A DNA stretch of 16,387 bases, from assembly GCA_002328185.1 (NCBI GenBank), contig DCWQ01000045.1, positions 1-16,387 on the forward strand. Reading direction: 5' to 3'. This stretch comes from Dehalococcoidia bacterium UBA2158. Its GTDB lineage: Bacteria > Chloroflexota > Dehalococcoidia > Lucifugimonadales > UBA3495. The position numbers were made by a program, and so were the translations under genes. This document shows positions 1-5,558 of this stretch, in pieces. The notes beneath the pieces are model-generated. The model was not told the origin of the DNA. It saw only the letters and a program-made list of their open reading frames with translations, and made no database searches. Each line of letters opens with the position of its first letter. Position 1 is the stretch's first letter.

Positions 1-120
1 CTAGCCAGAGATTTCCCCGTTATGCAAGCTGTAGTTGTGGTATTCGCTGGCATTTATATCACTATGAATCTTATAGTTGACGTGCTATACGCTTACTTAG
101 ACCCGCGCATCAGGTATTAA
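1..120 (+). CDS. Peptide-type ABC transporter permease (DppB/OppB family), C-terminal end only
   Basis: The first reading frame is open from the window edge to a TAA at 118-120 and encodes 39 residues. It has a hydrophobic stretch (VVVVFAGIYITMNLIV) followed by DVLYAYLDPRIRY. The ending LLYAYLDPRIRY is the hallmark C-terminus of DppB/OppB-type inner-membrane permeases, which import oligopeptides, nickel or similar solutes. The stretch is therefore the last transmembrane helix plus the cytoplasmic tail. In the usual order a DppC-type permease and ATPases follow on the same strand. Here nothing of that kind follows; the next coding trace is an unrelated monooxygenase fragment at 258. Either the operon ends with DppB or the rest was lost or moved. 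The family call is strong, the substrate unknown. Confidence 0.85.
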   Translation, partial: LARDFPVMQAVVVVFAGIYITMNLIVDVLYAYLDPRIRY

Positions 121-189
121 CCTTACCGAGAAAGTGGGCTCTCAGAACCCAATACCGATCGGACCGGCCCCGGGAACGGTTAAATAACC

Positions 190-222
190 CGCCTTAGCCA
201 GGCGATCAACCCGTGGATCGCC
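190..222 (+). other. Two overlapping, mutually exclusive short hairpins
   Basis: GGCGATC (201-207) pairs perfectly with GATCGCC (216-222) over an 8-nt loop. CGCCT (190-194) pairs with AGGCG (200-204) over a 5-nt loop. The arms share 201-204, so only one can form at a time. The site lies 36 nt before the GTG of the monooxygenase fragment. No U-tract follows, so it is not a normal terminator. It may be chance. Confidence 0.3.
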
Positions 223-257
223 GGTAAAGCTCGGTTATTAGCGCAAAGGGTGTCCGT

Positions 258-398
258 GTGAAAAATAGAAAGAAGAAGTTTCACCTGGCCCAGTTTCTGG
301 TGCACGGATCGACCTACCACAGCCTGGCCATGTGGCGTCATCTCCGCACCTCACCGGCTCCATATCTTAGGCACAAAACGACCCTTTATATAACATAA
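258..398 (+). pseudogene. Truncated 5' copy of the NtaA-type monooxygenase gene at 5559
   Basis: From GTG 258 the frame reads V-KNRKKKFHLAQFLVHG and continues to MWRHLRT, matching the first 32 codons of the intact gene at 5559-5654. Within this stretch I count four base substitutions and one missing codon (TCA, second codon). Two changes hit family positions: Pro to Ser in HGPTYH and Pro to Leu in MWRHP. Homology stops abruptly after codon 31 (position 350). Fifteen unrelated codons then run to TAA 396-398, inside a hairpin. An AAAGGG at 245-250 could serve as ribosome binding site. Upstream of the GTG, about 60 bases can still be aligned to 5505-5558 but with much lower identity. The remainder of the 443-residue enzyme is absent, so this cannot be a working enzyme. 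Confidence 0.85.
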
Positions 399-412
399 AG
401 GGTCATTGGTTT
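380..412 (+). terminator. Probable intrinsic terminator
   Basis: GACCCTTTAT (380-389) pairs with ATAAAGGGTC (395-404), a perfect 10-bp stem with a 5-nt loop, followed by ATTGGTTTTCTTC. The T-tract is interrupted but T-rich. The stop codon of the monooxygenase fragment lies inside the 3' arm. Confidence 0.55.
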
Positions 413-607
413 TCTTCTAATGTCCACGGATTGGCCACAAACTTTTCCTGAGCCGTGTTTTCCAGGCCTAAAACCACCCCTACCAAGGAACTATACCCAG
501 GTGGGGTACGTTGAGGGTAGGTAGATAGGCAGCCGGCGCGTCAAGATATACAGGGTCACCGTTTCACGATGGCGGTGGCCCTTCTCTACTGGACCTGTCT
601 TTCGGGC

Positions 608-613
608 TATAAT
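608..613 (+). promoter_or_regulatory. Consensus -10 element upstream of the small ORF and M20 gene
   Basis: TATAAT at 608-613 matches the sigma70 -10 consensus exactly. I see no good -35 at 16-18 bp spacing, so the promoter may be weak or activator dependent. A transcript would start near 620, only about 5 nt before ATG 625 and about 30 nt before ATG 649, and would run into the M20 gene. Confidence 0.45.
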
Positions 614-648
614 TCGCCGCAAATATGTGTCTCAAAGGCGAAGCCAAT

Positions 649-780
649 ATGAACAGTGAGCCACCACCGGATTTACCCGAGTTACAAATCGATGAAGTTG
701 TTCAAGGGGTGTGGGCCAGAGGGAAGTTTGTTGGCACTCGAAGCTGGCTTCTTCCCTGGATTACCACCGGGTACCACTAA
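649..780 (+). CDS. Small ORF (43 aa) directly upstream of the M20 gene
   Basis: ATG 649 opens 43 codons ending at TAA 778-780. The N-terminus is acidic and proline rich (MNSEPPPDLPELQIDEVV). The C-terminal half is basic and aromatic with three Trp (GVWARGK, RSWLLPWITTGYH). An AAAGGCGA at 634-641 gives a fair ribosome binding site. An in-frame ATG at 625 would add eight residues but has no such site. The stop is 15 nt before the M20 start, and a -10 box lies upstream, so the two would share a transcript. I do not recognise the protein. It could be a real small protein, a leader ORF or a chance frame. Confidence 0.35.
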   Translation: MNSEPPPDLPELQIDEVVQGVWARGKFVGTRSWLLPWITTGYH

Positions 781-795
781 ACAGGAGTAGAAGCA

Positions 796-2466
796 ATGGC
801 TAGTGTCCGACACAGTTCCACAGATGAAAATTCAGAAGGCGAATACCAGACTATTGACCGTCTCATAGAGGACAACCTTTTCCGTGAGCTCTCCGAATTC
901 GTGGCGATTCAAACCTACCGTGGCGGCGCCTTAAGTGAAGATCAGGTGGTTAATCATCTTGGGCAGATCAGAGATAGCTTGAAGGCACAGGTGGAAGAGT
1001 TCAACCACGGACAAAAAGTCCACAAGTTGGAGCTATTTGAGTGGAAACAGCCGGCGGGCCATGAGTATTGGCTGTTCGGTTTTCGCTTGGGCTCGGGGGC
1101 GCATAAGATCGCGGTATGCTGCCATCTGGACACCGTTCCACCAGGAGACGACTCATCCTGGAGCCCGTTTGAACTGGTGCGGGAGCAGCGGGATTACATG
1201 GGCAAAACCTCTCAGGATTTCTACGTGGGGCGTGGATCCATCGACGATAAAGGGCCGGCGGTTGTGGCCTTCAACGTGCTGAAGGCGGTGGCCAAGAAGT
1301 ACGATGGAAGCGACAAGCTGGACGCAACAACCGTCGAAGTCATCTTCGATACATCTGAAGAGACCGATATGGCCATGCCTCATTACCTGCGAGCGGTCCC
1401 CGAAGACAACCCAGATTTCGGCATCATCTTTGACGCCTCCTGGTCCGTGAGGGCCGAGAAAGGGATTGAGCGGCCGAAGTTCACGGTGGCACGAGACTCC
1501 GGGAGTGGCGTCGGTATGTGGATCGATCAGTTGAACACGCCCGAAGGACCCTCGAACCAGATCCCTGAATTCGCCAAGGCCTCCATTCGCGGCGATTCAG
1601 CGGCTGAACTGGCGGTCCTGGCGGAATCGGTCGATGTGATGTATGCCGAATACCCGTTCGATGATCCCGACTACAACCGTGCCGAAATGACGGTTGATTT
1701 CGATGTTGCGTCCAAGTCGCTCACATTGCAGACGGTAGTGGCGGGCGCGCAGCACGGGTCTGCGCCTCAGGAGAATCGGTCCAGCGGGGCCAACCCGGTG
1801 GTTTCGCTGGCCAATTTCCTCGCCGGGTTGGTGGACCAGGGCAAATTGGCATCCAATGAGATCGGGGAGATGTGCCGCTTCCTGGCCTGGGGCTGGGGGA
1901 CGAAGGTGTTTGGCGAGCACCATCCAGAGTTCCTTCTGCGTGATGATGAGGTATTCGAGACGGGCAACGGCACGACCTACGCTGCCACCAGACTATACAC
2001 GAGACCAGACTTGGTCCAGATGGAGTTGGATATCCGCTACGCCATCGGTCATCACAGCCACCCTTGGGACGGATCAGAAGGGATGCTGAAGGGTGAGAGC
2101 AGTATTTTCTCTGAGGTATTCAGCCAGATGACCGTTGATTTTAATGCGAGCGCCAGCCACCCGGTAGCTATGGAGACGTCGACGGCCGCCCCGCCTGATA
2201 TCCGGCTGCCTGGGAACGAAAGCTTTAGCATCGTCGCGGACGCCTATATGCGGGTCATGGGCGAACCAACCCCAGCGCGAGCTATCGGCGGAGGCACCGA
2301 TGCCAAAGGCCACAACACATTGATCGCGGCTGGGGCGCTTTTTACCGACGAACTAGGTCCGCCGATCAACTTCCACGGAATTAATGAAGGCGCGCCGGTT
2401 GAGGACCTCAAAAATGGCGCCCGTATCATCTACCGCCTGTTCGTAGACCAGATCGAAGGTCGGTAA
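796..2466 (+). CDS. M20-family metallopeptidase (dipeptidase/deacylase-like)
   Basis: This 556-residue cytoplasmic protein carries the full M20 di-zinc signature: CCHLDTVPPGDD (His110, Asp112), GRGSIDDKGP (bridging Asp150 or 151), DTSEET (Glu188 general base, Glu189 ligand), FDASW (Asp213) and a C-terminal FHGINEGAP (His527). AQHGSAP (His320) matches the lid-domain histidine that contacts substrate in PepV-like enzymes, and GGGTDAKGHNT (498-508) matches the substrate-carboxylate region. M20 enzymes hydrolyse amide bonds in dipeptides, acyl-amino acids or related compounds. With about 90 residues before the first motif and a large insert, it is closer to PepV/carnosinase-type members than to short ArgE/DapE forms. 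ATG 796 is preceded by AGGAG at 783-787. A peptide permease end lies at 1-120, which would fit peptide use. The exact substrate is unknown. Confidence 0.9.
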   Translation: MASVRHSSTDENSEGEYQTIDRLIEDNLFRELSEFVAIQTYRGGALSEDQVVNHLGQIRDSLKAQVEEFNHGQKVHKLELFEWKQPAGHEYWLFGFRLGSGAHKIAVCCHLDTVPPGDDSSWSPFELVREQRDYMGKTSQDFYVGRGSIDDKGPAVVAFNVLKAVAKKYDGSDKLDATTVEVIFDTSEETDMAMPHYLRAVPEDNPDFGIIFDASWSVRAEKGIERPKFTVARDSGSGVGMWIDQLNTPEGPSNQIPEFAKASIRGDSAAELAVLAESVDVMYAEYPFDDPDYNRAEMTVDFDVASKSLTLQTVVAGAQHGSAPQENRSSGANPVVSLANFLAGLVDQGKLASNEIGEMCRFLAWGWGTKVFGEHHPEFLLRDDEVFETGNGTTYAATRLYTRPDLVQMELDIRYAIGHHSHPWDGSEGMLKGESSIFSEVFSQMTVDFNASASHPVAMETSTAAPPDIRLPGNESFSIVADAYMRVMGEPTPARAIGGGTDAKGHNTLIAAGALFTDELGPPINFHGINEGAPVEDLKNGARIIYRLFVDQIEGR

Positions 2467-2489
2467 CGACCGGCGGTAGTAGGTTCCAT

Positions 2490-2530
2490 TTTCAGCGACA
2501 CCCCCATCGAGAAGCCATAGGGGGTGGGTA
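2490..2530 (+). repeat. Post-gene dispersed repeat, copy 1
   Basis: The stretch starting TTTCAGCGACACCCCCATCG and ending ATAGGGGGTGGGTA aligns over about 40 bases with 4154-4194, in the same orientation and also downstream of a gene stop. ACCCCC and GGGGGT can form a 6-bp stem, so it may act as a transcript-end hairpin. It sits 24 nt after the M20 stop codon. Confidence 0.6.
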
Positions 2531-2665
2531 TCGGTGACGGTGGGGATGTGCTTACAGGGCCCGAGGGCGGTCCTAGTCTTGGGCCGTTGGGTTCTTCTTC
2601 GGGAACACCAAGCTCAGCCTGGAACTTTGGAATATAATCTCCGGAATATCAGGCTTCAATTATTC

Positions 2666-3148
2666 CTAGCACTTCCCGCAATCTCCTAGGTATTTAGCCG
2701 GAACGTTTCTAGCACCAGTAAAGTCAGCCCCTTTGACATTGTCCAAGTTGGCTCCCAACAGGTCAGCCCCACTCAGGTCAGCCCCGCTCAGGTTAGCGCC
2801 GCTCAGGTTAGCCCAGACCAGGTTGGCACTGGACAGGTCGGCTCCGTTCAGGGAGGCACCGGACAATTCGGCCCTGAATAGGTAGGCACCGGTCAGGTCG
2901 GCTCCGGACAAGTCGGCTCCGGTCAGGTCGGCCGCTTGGAGAATTCTGTCACTCAGGTCGGCGCCGGACAGGTCGGCGTCCTTCAGATTGGCCCCAGCCC
3001 GGGCCATCTTCAGCAAGGCTTCGGCCTTTGTCAAAGTCGGCATTGGAGTAGCGGACGGTGCTGAACTGCAACTGATAATCTGAGCGGGCGCCAACATCAG
3101 AAGCATCCCTACTATGAGTGCTATCGGACGTATTCTCATGGGCCACAT
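2666..3148 (-). CDS. Pentapeptide-repeat lipoprotein
   Basis: The protein has 160 residues. It begins with a basic start and hydrophobic core (MRIRPIALIVGMLLMLAPA), then a lipobox-like IISC with Cys27, so it is probably lipid-anchored outside the cytoplasmic membrane. A short Ser/Pro/Thr linker and a helical TKAEALLKMARAG follow. From about residue 53 to 148 there is a long run of A(D/N)LSG-type pentapeptides, which fold as a right-handed quadrilateral beta-helix. It ends NVPAKYLGDCGKC with two cysteines. In DNA this appears as repeated 15-base units. The function of such proteins is rarely known. Met4 (MRIRP, 3139) is an equally good start and gives a cleaner signal peptide. No clear ribosome binding site is visible. 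The start lies head-to-head with, and overlaps, the J-domain gene. Confidence 0.85.
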   Translation of the reverse strand: MWPMRIRPIALIVGMLLMLAPAQIISCSSAPSATPMPTLTKAEALLKMARAGANLKDADLSGADLSDRILQAADLTGADLSGADLTGAYLFRAELSGASLNGADLSSANLVWANLSGANLSGADLSGADLLGANLDNVKGADFTGARNVPAKYLGDCGKC

Positions 3149-3586
3149 TTTACACGTTTAGTTGACCGTGTTGACTACCACCCTGCGAGCAGAGAATTAC
3201 TGCAGGTCTCGGAGAGTGTAGACCAAGAGATAATTCAAACCGCATACCGTCGCTTAATACTCGGGTATCACCCAGACCGGAGTACAGTGCCGAACGCTCG
3301 GGAGATGAATCAGCGGCTGAACGACGCGTATGCTATTCTCGGTGACCCTGTCCTGCGGGCGGATTATGACAGGGAACTGAGATGGCGGACTAGCAGTTCA
3401 TCCAGCGGGACAGGTCAAGCGAGTAGTCGTACGTCTCAGAACCGCCCGCCTCCTCCGCCACCACCACGACGGGCATCAGAGCCTGAGCCAACGGGTGGCG
3501 ATTCAGCGGATGGTTTTCCGGTTACGTTGATGTTAGCCGTAGTAGTAGCTCCATTCCTTATTTGGGCAGCATTACCACAGCCCTGA
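3138..3586 (+). CDS. J-domain (DnaJ-like) protein with C-terminal membrane anchor; start codon apparently lost
   Basis: The frame ending at TGA 3584-3586 encodes DYHPASRELLQVSESVD, then EIIQTAYRRLILGYHPDRS with the HPD motif at 3269-3277, then MNQRLNDAYAILGDPVLRADYD: helices I to IV of a J domain. A Ser/Thr and polyproline linker follows, then one hydrophobic segment (FPVTLMLAVVVAPFLIWAALP) at the very end, so it looks tail-anchored with the J domain in the cytoplasm, where it would stimulate DnaK. The frame has no ATG, GTG or TTG between its upstream stop (3062-3064) and GTG 3287, which lies after HPD. ATG 3138 is one frame off; one extra T in the run at 3148-3151 would join it as MGHIFTRLVDRVDYH. 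So it is either a sequence error or a recently disabled gene. If translated from 3287 the product lacks HPD. Confidence 0.75.
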
Positions 3587-3589
3587 CCC

Positions 3590-3703
3590 ATGCGCTACCT
3601 ATCTTCCATATCATTAGCACTTATCGTGCATGTCCTGCTGTCCATCGTGGTGCTGATGGCGTTGGCCTGTACGGCTACGCCCGCATGGAAGGCAGGGCTG
3701 TGA
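3590..3703 (+). CDS. Tiny lipoprotein-like ORF (37 aa)
   Basis: ATG 3590 lies 3 nt after the stop of the J-domain gene, and the frame ends at TGA 3701-3703. The product is almost entirely a signal-like hydrophobic segment (SISLALIVHVLLSIVVLM) followed by ALACTATP, a plausible but imperfect lipobox, leaving about a dozen mature residues. The spacing suggests translational coupling with the J-domain gene. It resembles very small membrane lipoproteins only in general form. It could also be a chance frame. Confidence 0.35.
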   Translation: MRYLSSISLALIVHVLLSIVVLMALACTATPAWKAGL

Positions 3704-3782
3704 TTGCCGGGTCTTGTGGGTTCGACGATTAGACCGGCTTGCCGTATAGTTCACAGATCTCTTTCTAGATTTGGAGGACACG

Positions 3783-4085
3783 ATGATTTTCCATGTACTT
3801 TCTCAACACCATTGGGAATCTTGCGAAGGAACGAGACAAGCAAGAGGTGAAGATGTACCACCACTTGTTGAACGGCAAAAGTGGATTGAAGGGACCGATA
3901 AAGTGAAGGTCTTAGGGGCCTACGGTTATCAAACAGAGCACAGGAATTATGCCATCGTCGAGGCTGATAGTTACGCTGAAGTGCAAGCTCTTTTCAGAGG
4001 TCACCTCCGTAGAGGCCATGTCGAAGTCTTACCAATGAACGACATGATTGCGATAAGAAAGGAATCTGGAGATTGGGGCAAGTAG
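3783..4085 (+). CDS. Small conserved-looking protein (100 aa), probably ferredoxin-like alpha/beta fold
   Basis: ATG 3783 is chosen because GGAGG lies at 3773-3777, five bases upstream; a TTG at 3771 would put that site inside the gene. The product starts MIFHVLSQHHWESCEG and has beta-alpha-beta character: a strand (VKVLGAYGYQ), a strand (NYAIVEADS), a helix (YAEVQALFRGHL) and a strand (HVEVLPMNDM). This order resembles small dimeric alpha/beta-barrel proteins such as the DUF3303 group, which have similar His/Cys-containing first strands. That link is from memory of the family pattern and was not checked. No catalytic residues can be named. A terminator-like hairpin and the second copy of the 40-base repeat follow. 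Confidence 0.75.
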   Translation: MIFHVLSQHHWESCEGTRQARGEDVPPLVERQKWIEGTDKVKVLGAYGYQTEHRNYAIVEADSYAEVQALFRGHLRRGHVEVLPMNDMIAIRKESGDWGK

Positions 4086-4127
4086 AAGCCGCGGGTATTT
4101 CTAGCGGTTTTGTCGATGATGCTAAAA

Positions 4128-4156
4128 ACCCCTCAAACGACGGGGCTTTCTTGTTT
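4128..4156 (+). terminator. Probable intrinsic terminator
   Basis: CCCCTC and GACGGGG form a six-pair stem with one bulged base around an AAAC loop (4129-4145). It is preceded by an A run and followed by CTTTCTTGTTT. It lies about 45 nt after the stop of the 100-aa gene. Confidence 0.5.
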
Positions 4157-4194
4157 CAGCGACACACCAATCGGAGAGCGATAGGGGTGGGGTA
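4154..4194 (+). repeat. Post-gene dispersed repeat, copy 2
   Basis: TTTCAGCGACACACCAATCG through GATAGGGGTGGGGTAA aligns with 2490-2530. The first 12 bases are identical and the rest differs by a few substitutions and small shifts. It also lies just downstream of a gene. CACC and GGTG arms remain but the stem is weaker than in copy 1. Confidence 0.6.
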
Positions 4195-4210
4195 ATTTAA
4201 GGGGTCAAGC

Positions 4211-4483
4211 GTGGATAGCCAGGGCGCGGCACCTCAGCTGGTGACATCTCCAGAATTTAATCTGTTCCTGGCGGCTGTTCCACTCGGAACATTTTGCGGC
4301 CTCTATGTATGGTCCTGTTTACAAAAACCCGTCTGGATTATTTGGGTATTGATGAACGTAATTCACTCAGTGGTCGAAATTCTTCTGCTTCCAAGTCATA
4401 GGAATAGACGAGACTGTCGCTTAGCTTGGTACCAATCAGGGTGTAACCTACCCCGTCTGCATAAGTATGCATATATATCTTGA
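4211..4483 (+). CDS. Doubtful small membrane protein (90 aa)
   Basis: GTG 4211 follows AAGGGG at a usable distance. The first 60 residues contain two hydrophobic segments (LFLAAVPLGTFCGLYVW and VWIIWVLMNVIHSVVEILLL). The last 30 residues are basic and cysteine containing and look like noise. The frame overlaps the better supported 70-aa gene on the minus strand by about 145 bases. I give it low weight; it may be a decayed or chance frame. Confidence 0.2.
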   Translation: MDSQGAAPQLVTSPEFNLFLAAVPLGTFCGLYVWSCLQKPVWIIWVLMNVIHSVVEILLLPSHRNRRDCRLAWYQSGCNLPRLHKYAYIS

Positions 4484-4550
4484 TATTCTTCCATTCCTCG
4501 GTTGCCATCGATTCCCTGACAACCATGAGTCGATTCTTTGTCGATTCCAT
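4338..4550 (-). CDS. Unknown 70-aa protein
   Basis: The start ATG at 4550 (minus strand) is set by a perfect AAGGAGG at 4563-4557, six bases upstream; nine more codons are open before it but would bury that site. The product begins MESTKNRLMVVRESMATEEW. Its second half looks like a small beta-rich fold (IKIYMHTYADGVGYTLIG, then SLVYSYDLEAEEFRPLSEL). No signal, membrane segment or cysteine is present. I do not recognise the family. A different minus frame is open from 4743 through this gene; its part above 4560 (SARSALETADERLFLRDCW) has a protein-like look and might be the end of a lost upstream gene. Confidence 0.55.
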   Translation of the reverse strand: MESTKNRLMVVRESMATEEWKNIKIYMHTYADGVGYTLIGTKLSDSLVYSYDLEAEEFRPLSELRSSIPK

Positions 4551-4829
4551 TTTGCGCCTCCTTCGCATCTCGATCAAGACGAGGTCTTAATCGTTCTTGC
4601 GCCAGCAACAACTTAATCGACCAACAATCACGTAAGAAGAGCCGTTCATCCGCAGTTTCCAGGGCCGAACGGGCTGACATACCTACGAACAATGCCCCCG
4701 CGGTTTCTCCAAATGAAGTATGTTGAAAGAAAAGGACATGCACGAGTCCGGGGTGAGCATCTCACAACCGCCCAAAAGACTAGACTTAGTAAGTTACCTG
4801 GCTGGAAATGGCCAGATAAGAAATAGACA

Positions 4830-5245
4830 ATGACCGCTGCTAACAACCAAGGAAACAACTTAACACCCTGGAAGCCCGGCCAGTCTGGCAATCCTAGTGG
4901 CAGGCCCAAAGGTACTAGAGACCTAGCTGGCTATGTGCTTGAGACCACTGATGGTGGCAAGGAGCTGGTAGATGCCCTGGTGTGCATAACCAGGGGTTTT
5001 ATGCCCAACGTAGCGGTGCAAGAAGGCTCAAGGCCAAGGTCAACTGGGTTAGAACTGGGAACACTTGTAACGTTCTGTTCGGAGCTAGTATATTTTTAAA
5101 CAATACAAACACATATAAGGCTCTAACATTCGAAGGTGAAATAACCGCGTTAGACGAACCACCGTGGCCAGAAATGATTTGGGACGACTCGGCGCGGCAG
5201 TATAGAGAGTCTGATATGGATTACTATCGCTCTGTGTTCCGTTAA
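4830..5245 (+). pseudogene. DUF5681-domain protein, frameshifted
   Basis: ATG 4830 gives MTAANNQGNNLTPWKPGQSG, then NPSGRPKGTRDLAGYVLETT, then DGGKELVDALVCITRG. The motif KPGQSGNPxGRPKG followed by a helix ending in GxELVD is the DUF5681 signature, often found in phage- or transposon-linked small proteins. After codon 55 this frame turns into unlikely sequence and stops at 5099. The +2 frame takes over with GARRLKAKVNWVRTGN, which resembles the usual RLxAxxWLxDRG ending, and stays open to 5245 (WDDSARQYRESDMDYYRSVF). The crossover lies at a GGGGTTTT run (4993-5000), consistent with a one-base indel. There is no ribosome binding site. The second part could instead be a separate frame. The domain call is good, the reconstruction moderate. 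Confidence 0.6.
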
Positions 5246-5280
5246 GATACTCAGACAGATTCGGAAGCGCAAAAACTTGA

Positions 5281-5498
5281 TTGCAGACCAAGATCTTGGG
5301 CGGTTTCCAGGTCCTCAAGGAGATGCAGGATGATAGGCGCACCAGCGGCATTCCGGTGATCATGCTTTCCGCCAAAGGCCGGCGCAGCACGATATCACCG
5401 CCGGGATCGAAAACGGTGTTTTCGATTACATCACCAAGCCCTTCAACATTCCCAACCTGCCGGAACGGATAGAAAAAGTCCTTAATTCTGTAAAATAG
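5281..5498 (+). pseudogene. Response regulator receiver domain, truncated and frameshifted
   Basis: The frame at 5281 reads LGGFQVLKEMQDDRRTSGIP, then VIMLSAKG: the strand and helix around the switch Ser/Thr (here Ser in MLSAKG) of a CheY-like receiver domain. After 5380 the same frame is nonsense. The frame starting at 5385 gives QHDITAGIENGVFDYITKPF, then NIPNLPERIEKVLNSVK and TAG 5496-5498, with the conserved KP(F). An extra CG near 5380-5385 (CGG-CG-CAG) explains the shift. The N-terminal half, with the acidic pocket and phospho-acceptor Asp, is missing: homology begins directly before GGF. It cannot work as a regulator. It may have partnered the ruined histidine kinase at 13091-14324, though that link is speculative given the distance. 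Confidence 0.85.
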
Positions 5499-5522
5499 TC
5501 CGCGAATGATCCGTGGATGGTC

Positions 5523-5545
5523 GGCACGACCCGAATATTCGTGCC
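5523..5545 (+). promoter_or_regulatory. Inverted repeat just upstream of the monooxygenase start
   Basis: GGCACGA (5523-5529) pairs with TCGTGCC (5539-5545). The centre contains the palindrome CGAATATTCG (5532-5541). It ends 13 nt before GTG 5559. It could be a repressor operator or an mRNA hairpin. No promoter hexamers are clear around it. Confidence 0.4.
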
Positions 5546-5558
5546 GCGAAGAGTATCT

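Noticed and set aside
2633..2638. TATAAT on the plus strand as a promoter
   Set aside because: There is no -35 element and no plus-strand gene follows; the next gene reads in from the opposite direction.
2690..3000. Regular 15-base spaced repeats that could suggest a CRISPR or minisatellite
   Set aside because: They encode the A(D/N)LxG pentapeptides of a beta-helix protein; there are no spacers.
3700..3745. GGGTTCGACG resembling a tRNA T-loop
   Set aside because: The flanking bases do not form a T-stem and no acceptor or anticodon arms can be found.
4646..4909. 87-residue minus-strand hydrophobic frame
   Set aside because: Lies opposite the DUF5681 signature and has no ribosome binding site.
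5517..5558. ATG 5517 as start of the NtaA-type monooxygenase
   Set aside because: The duplicated fragment at 258 retains close identity only from the GTG equivalent to 5559, and the extra residues span an inverted repeat.
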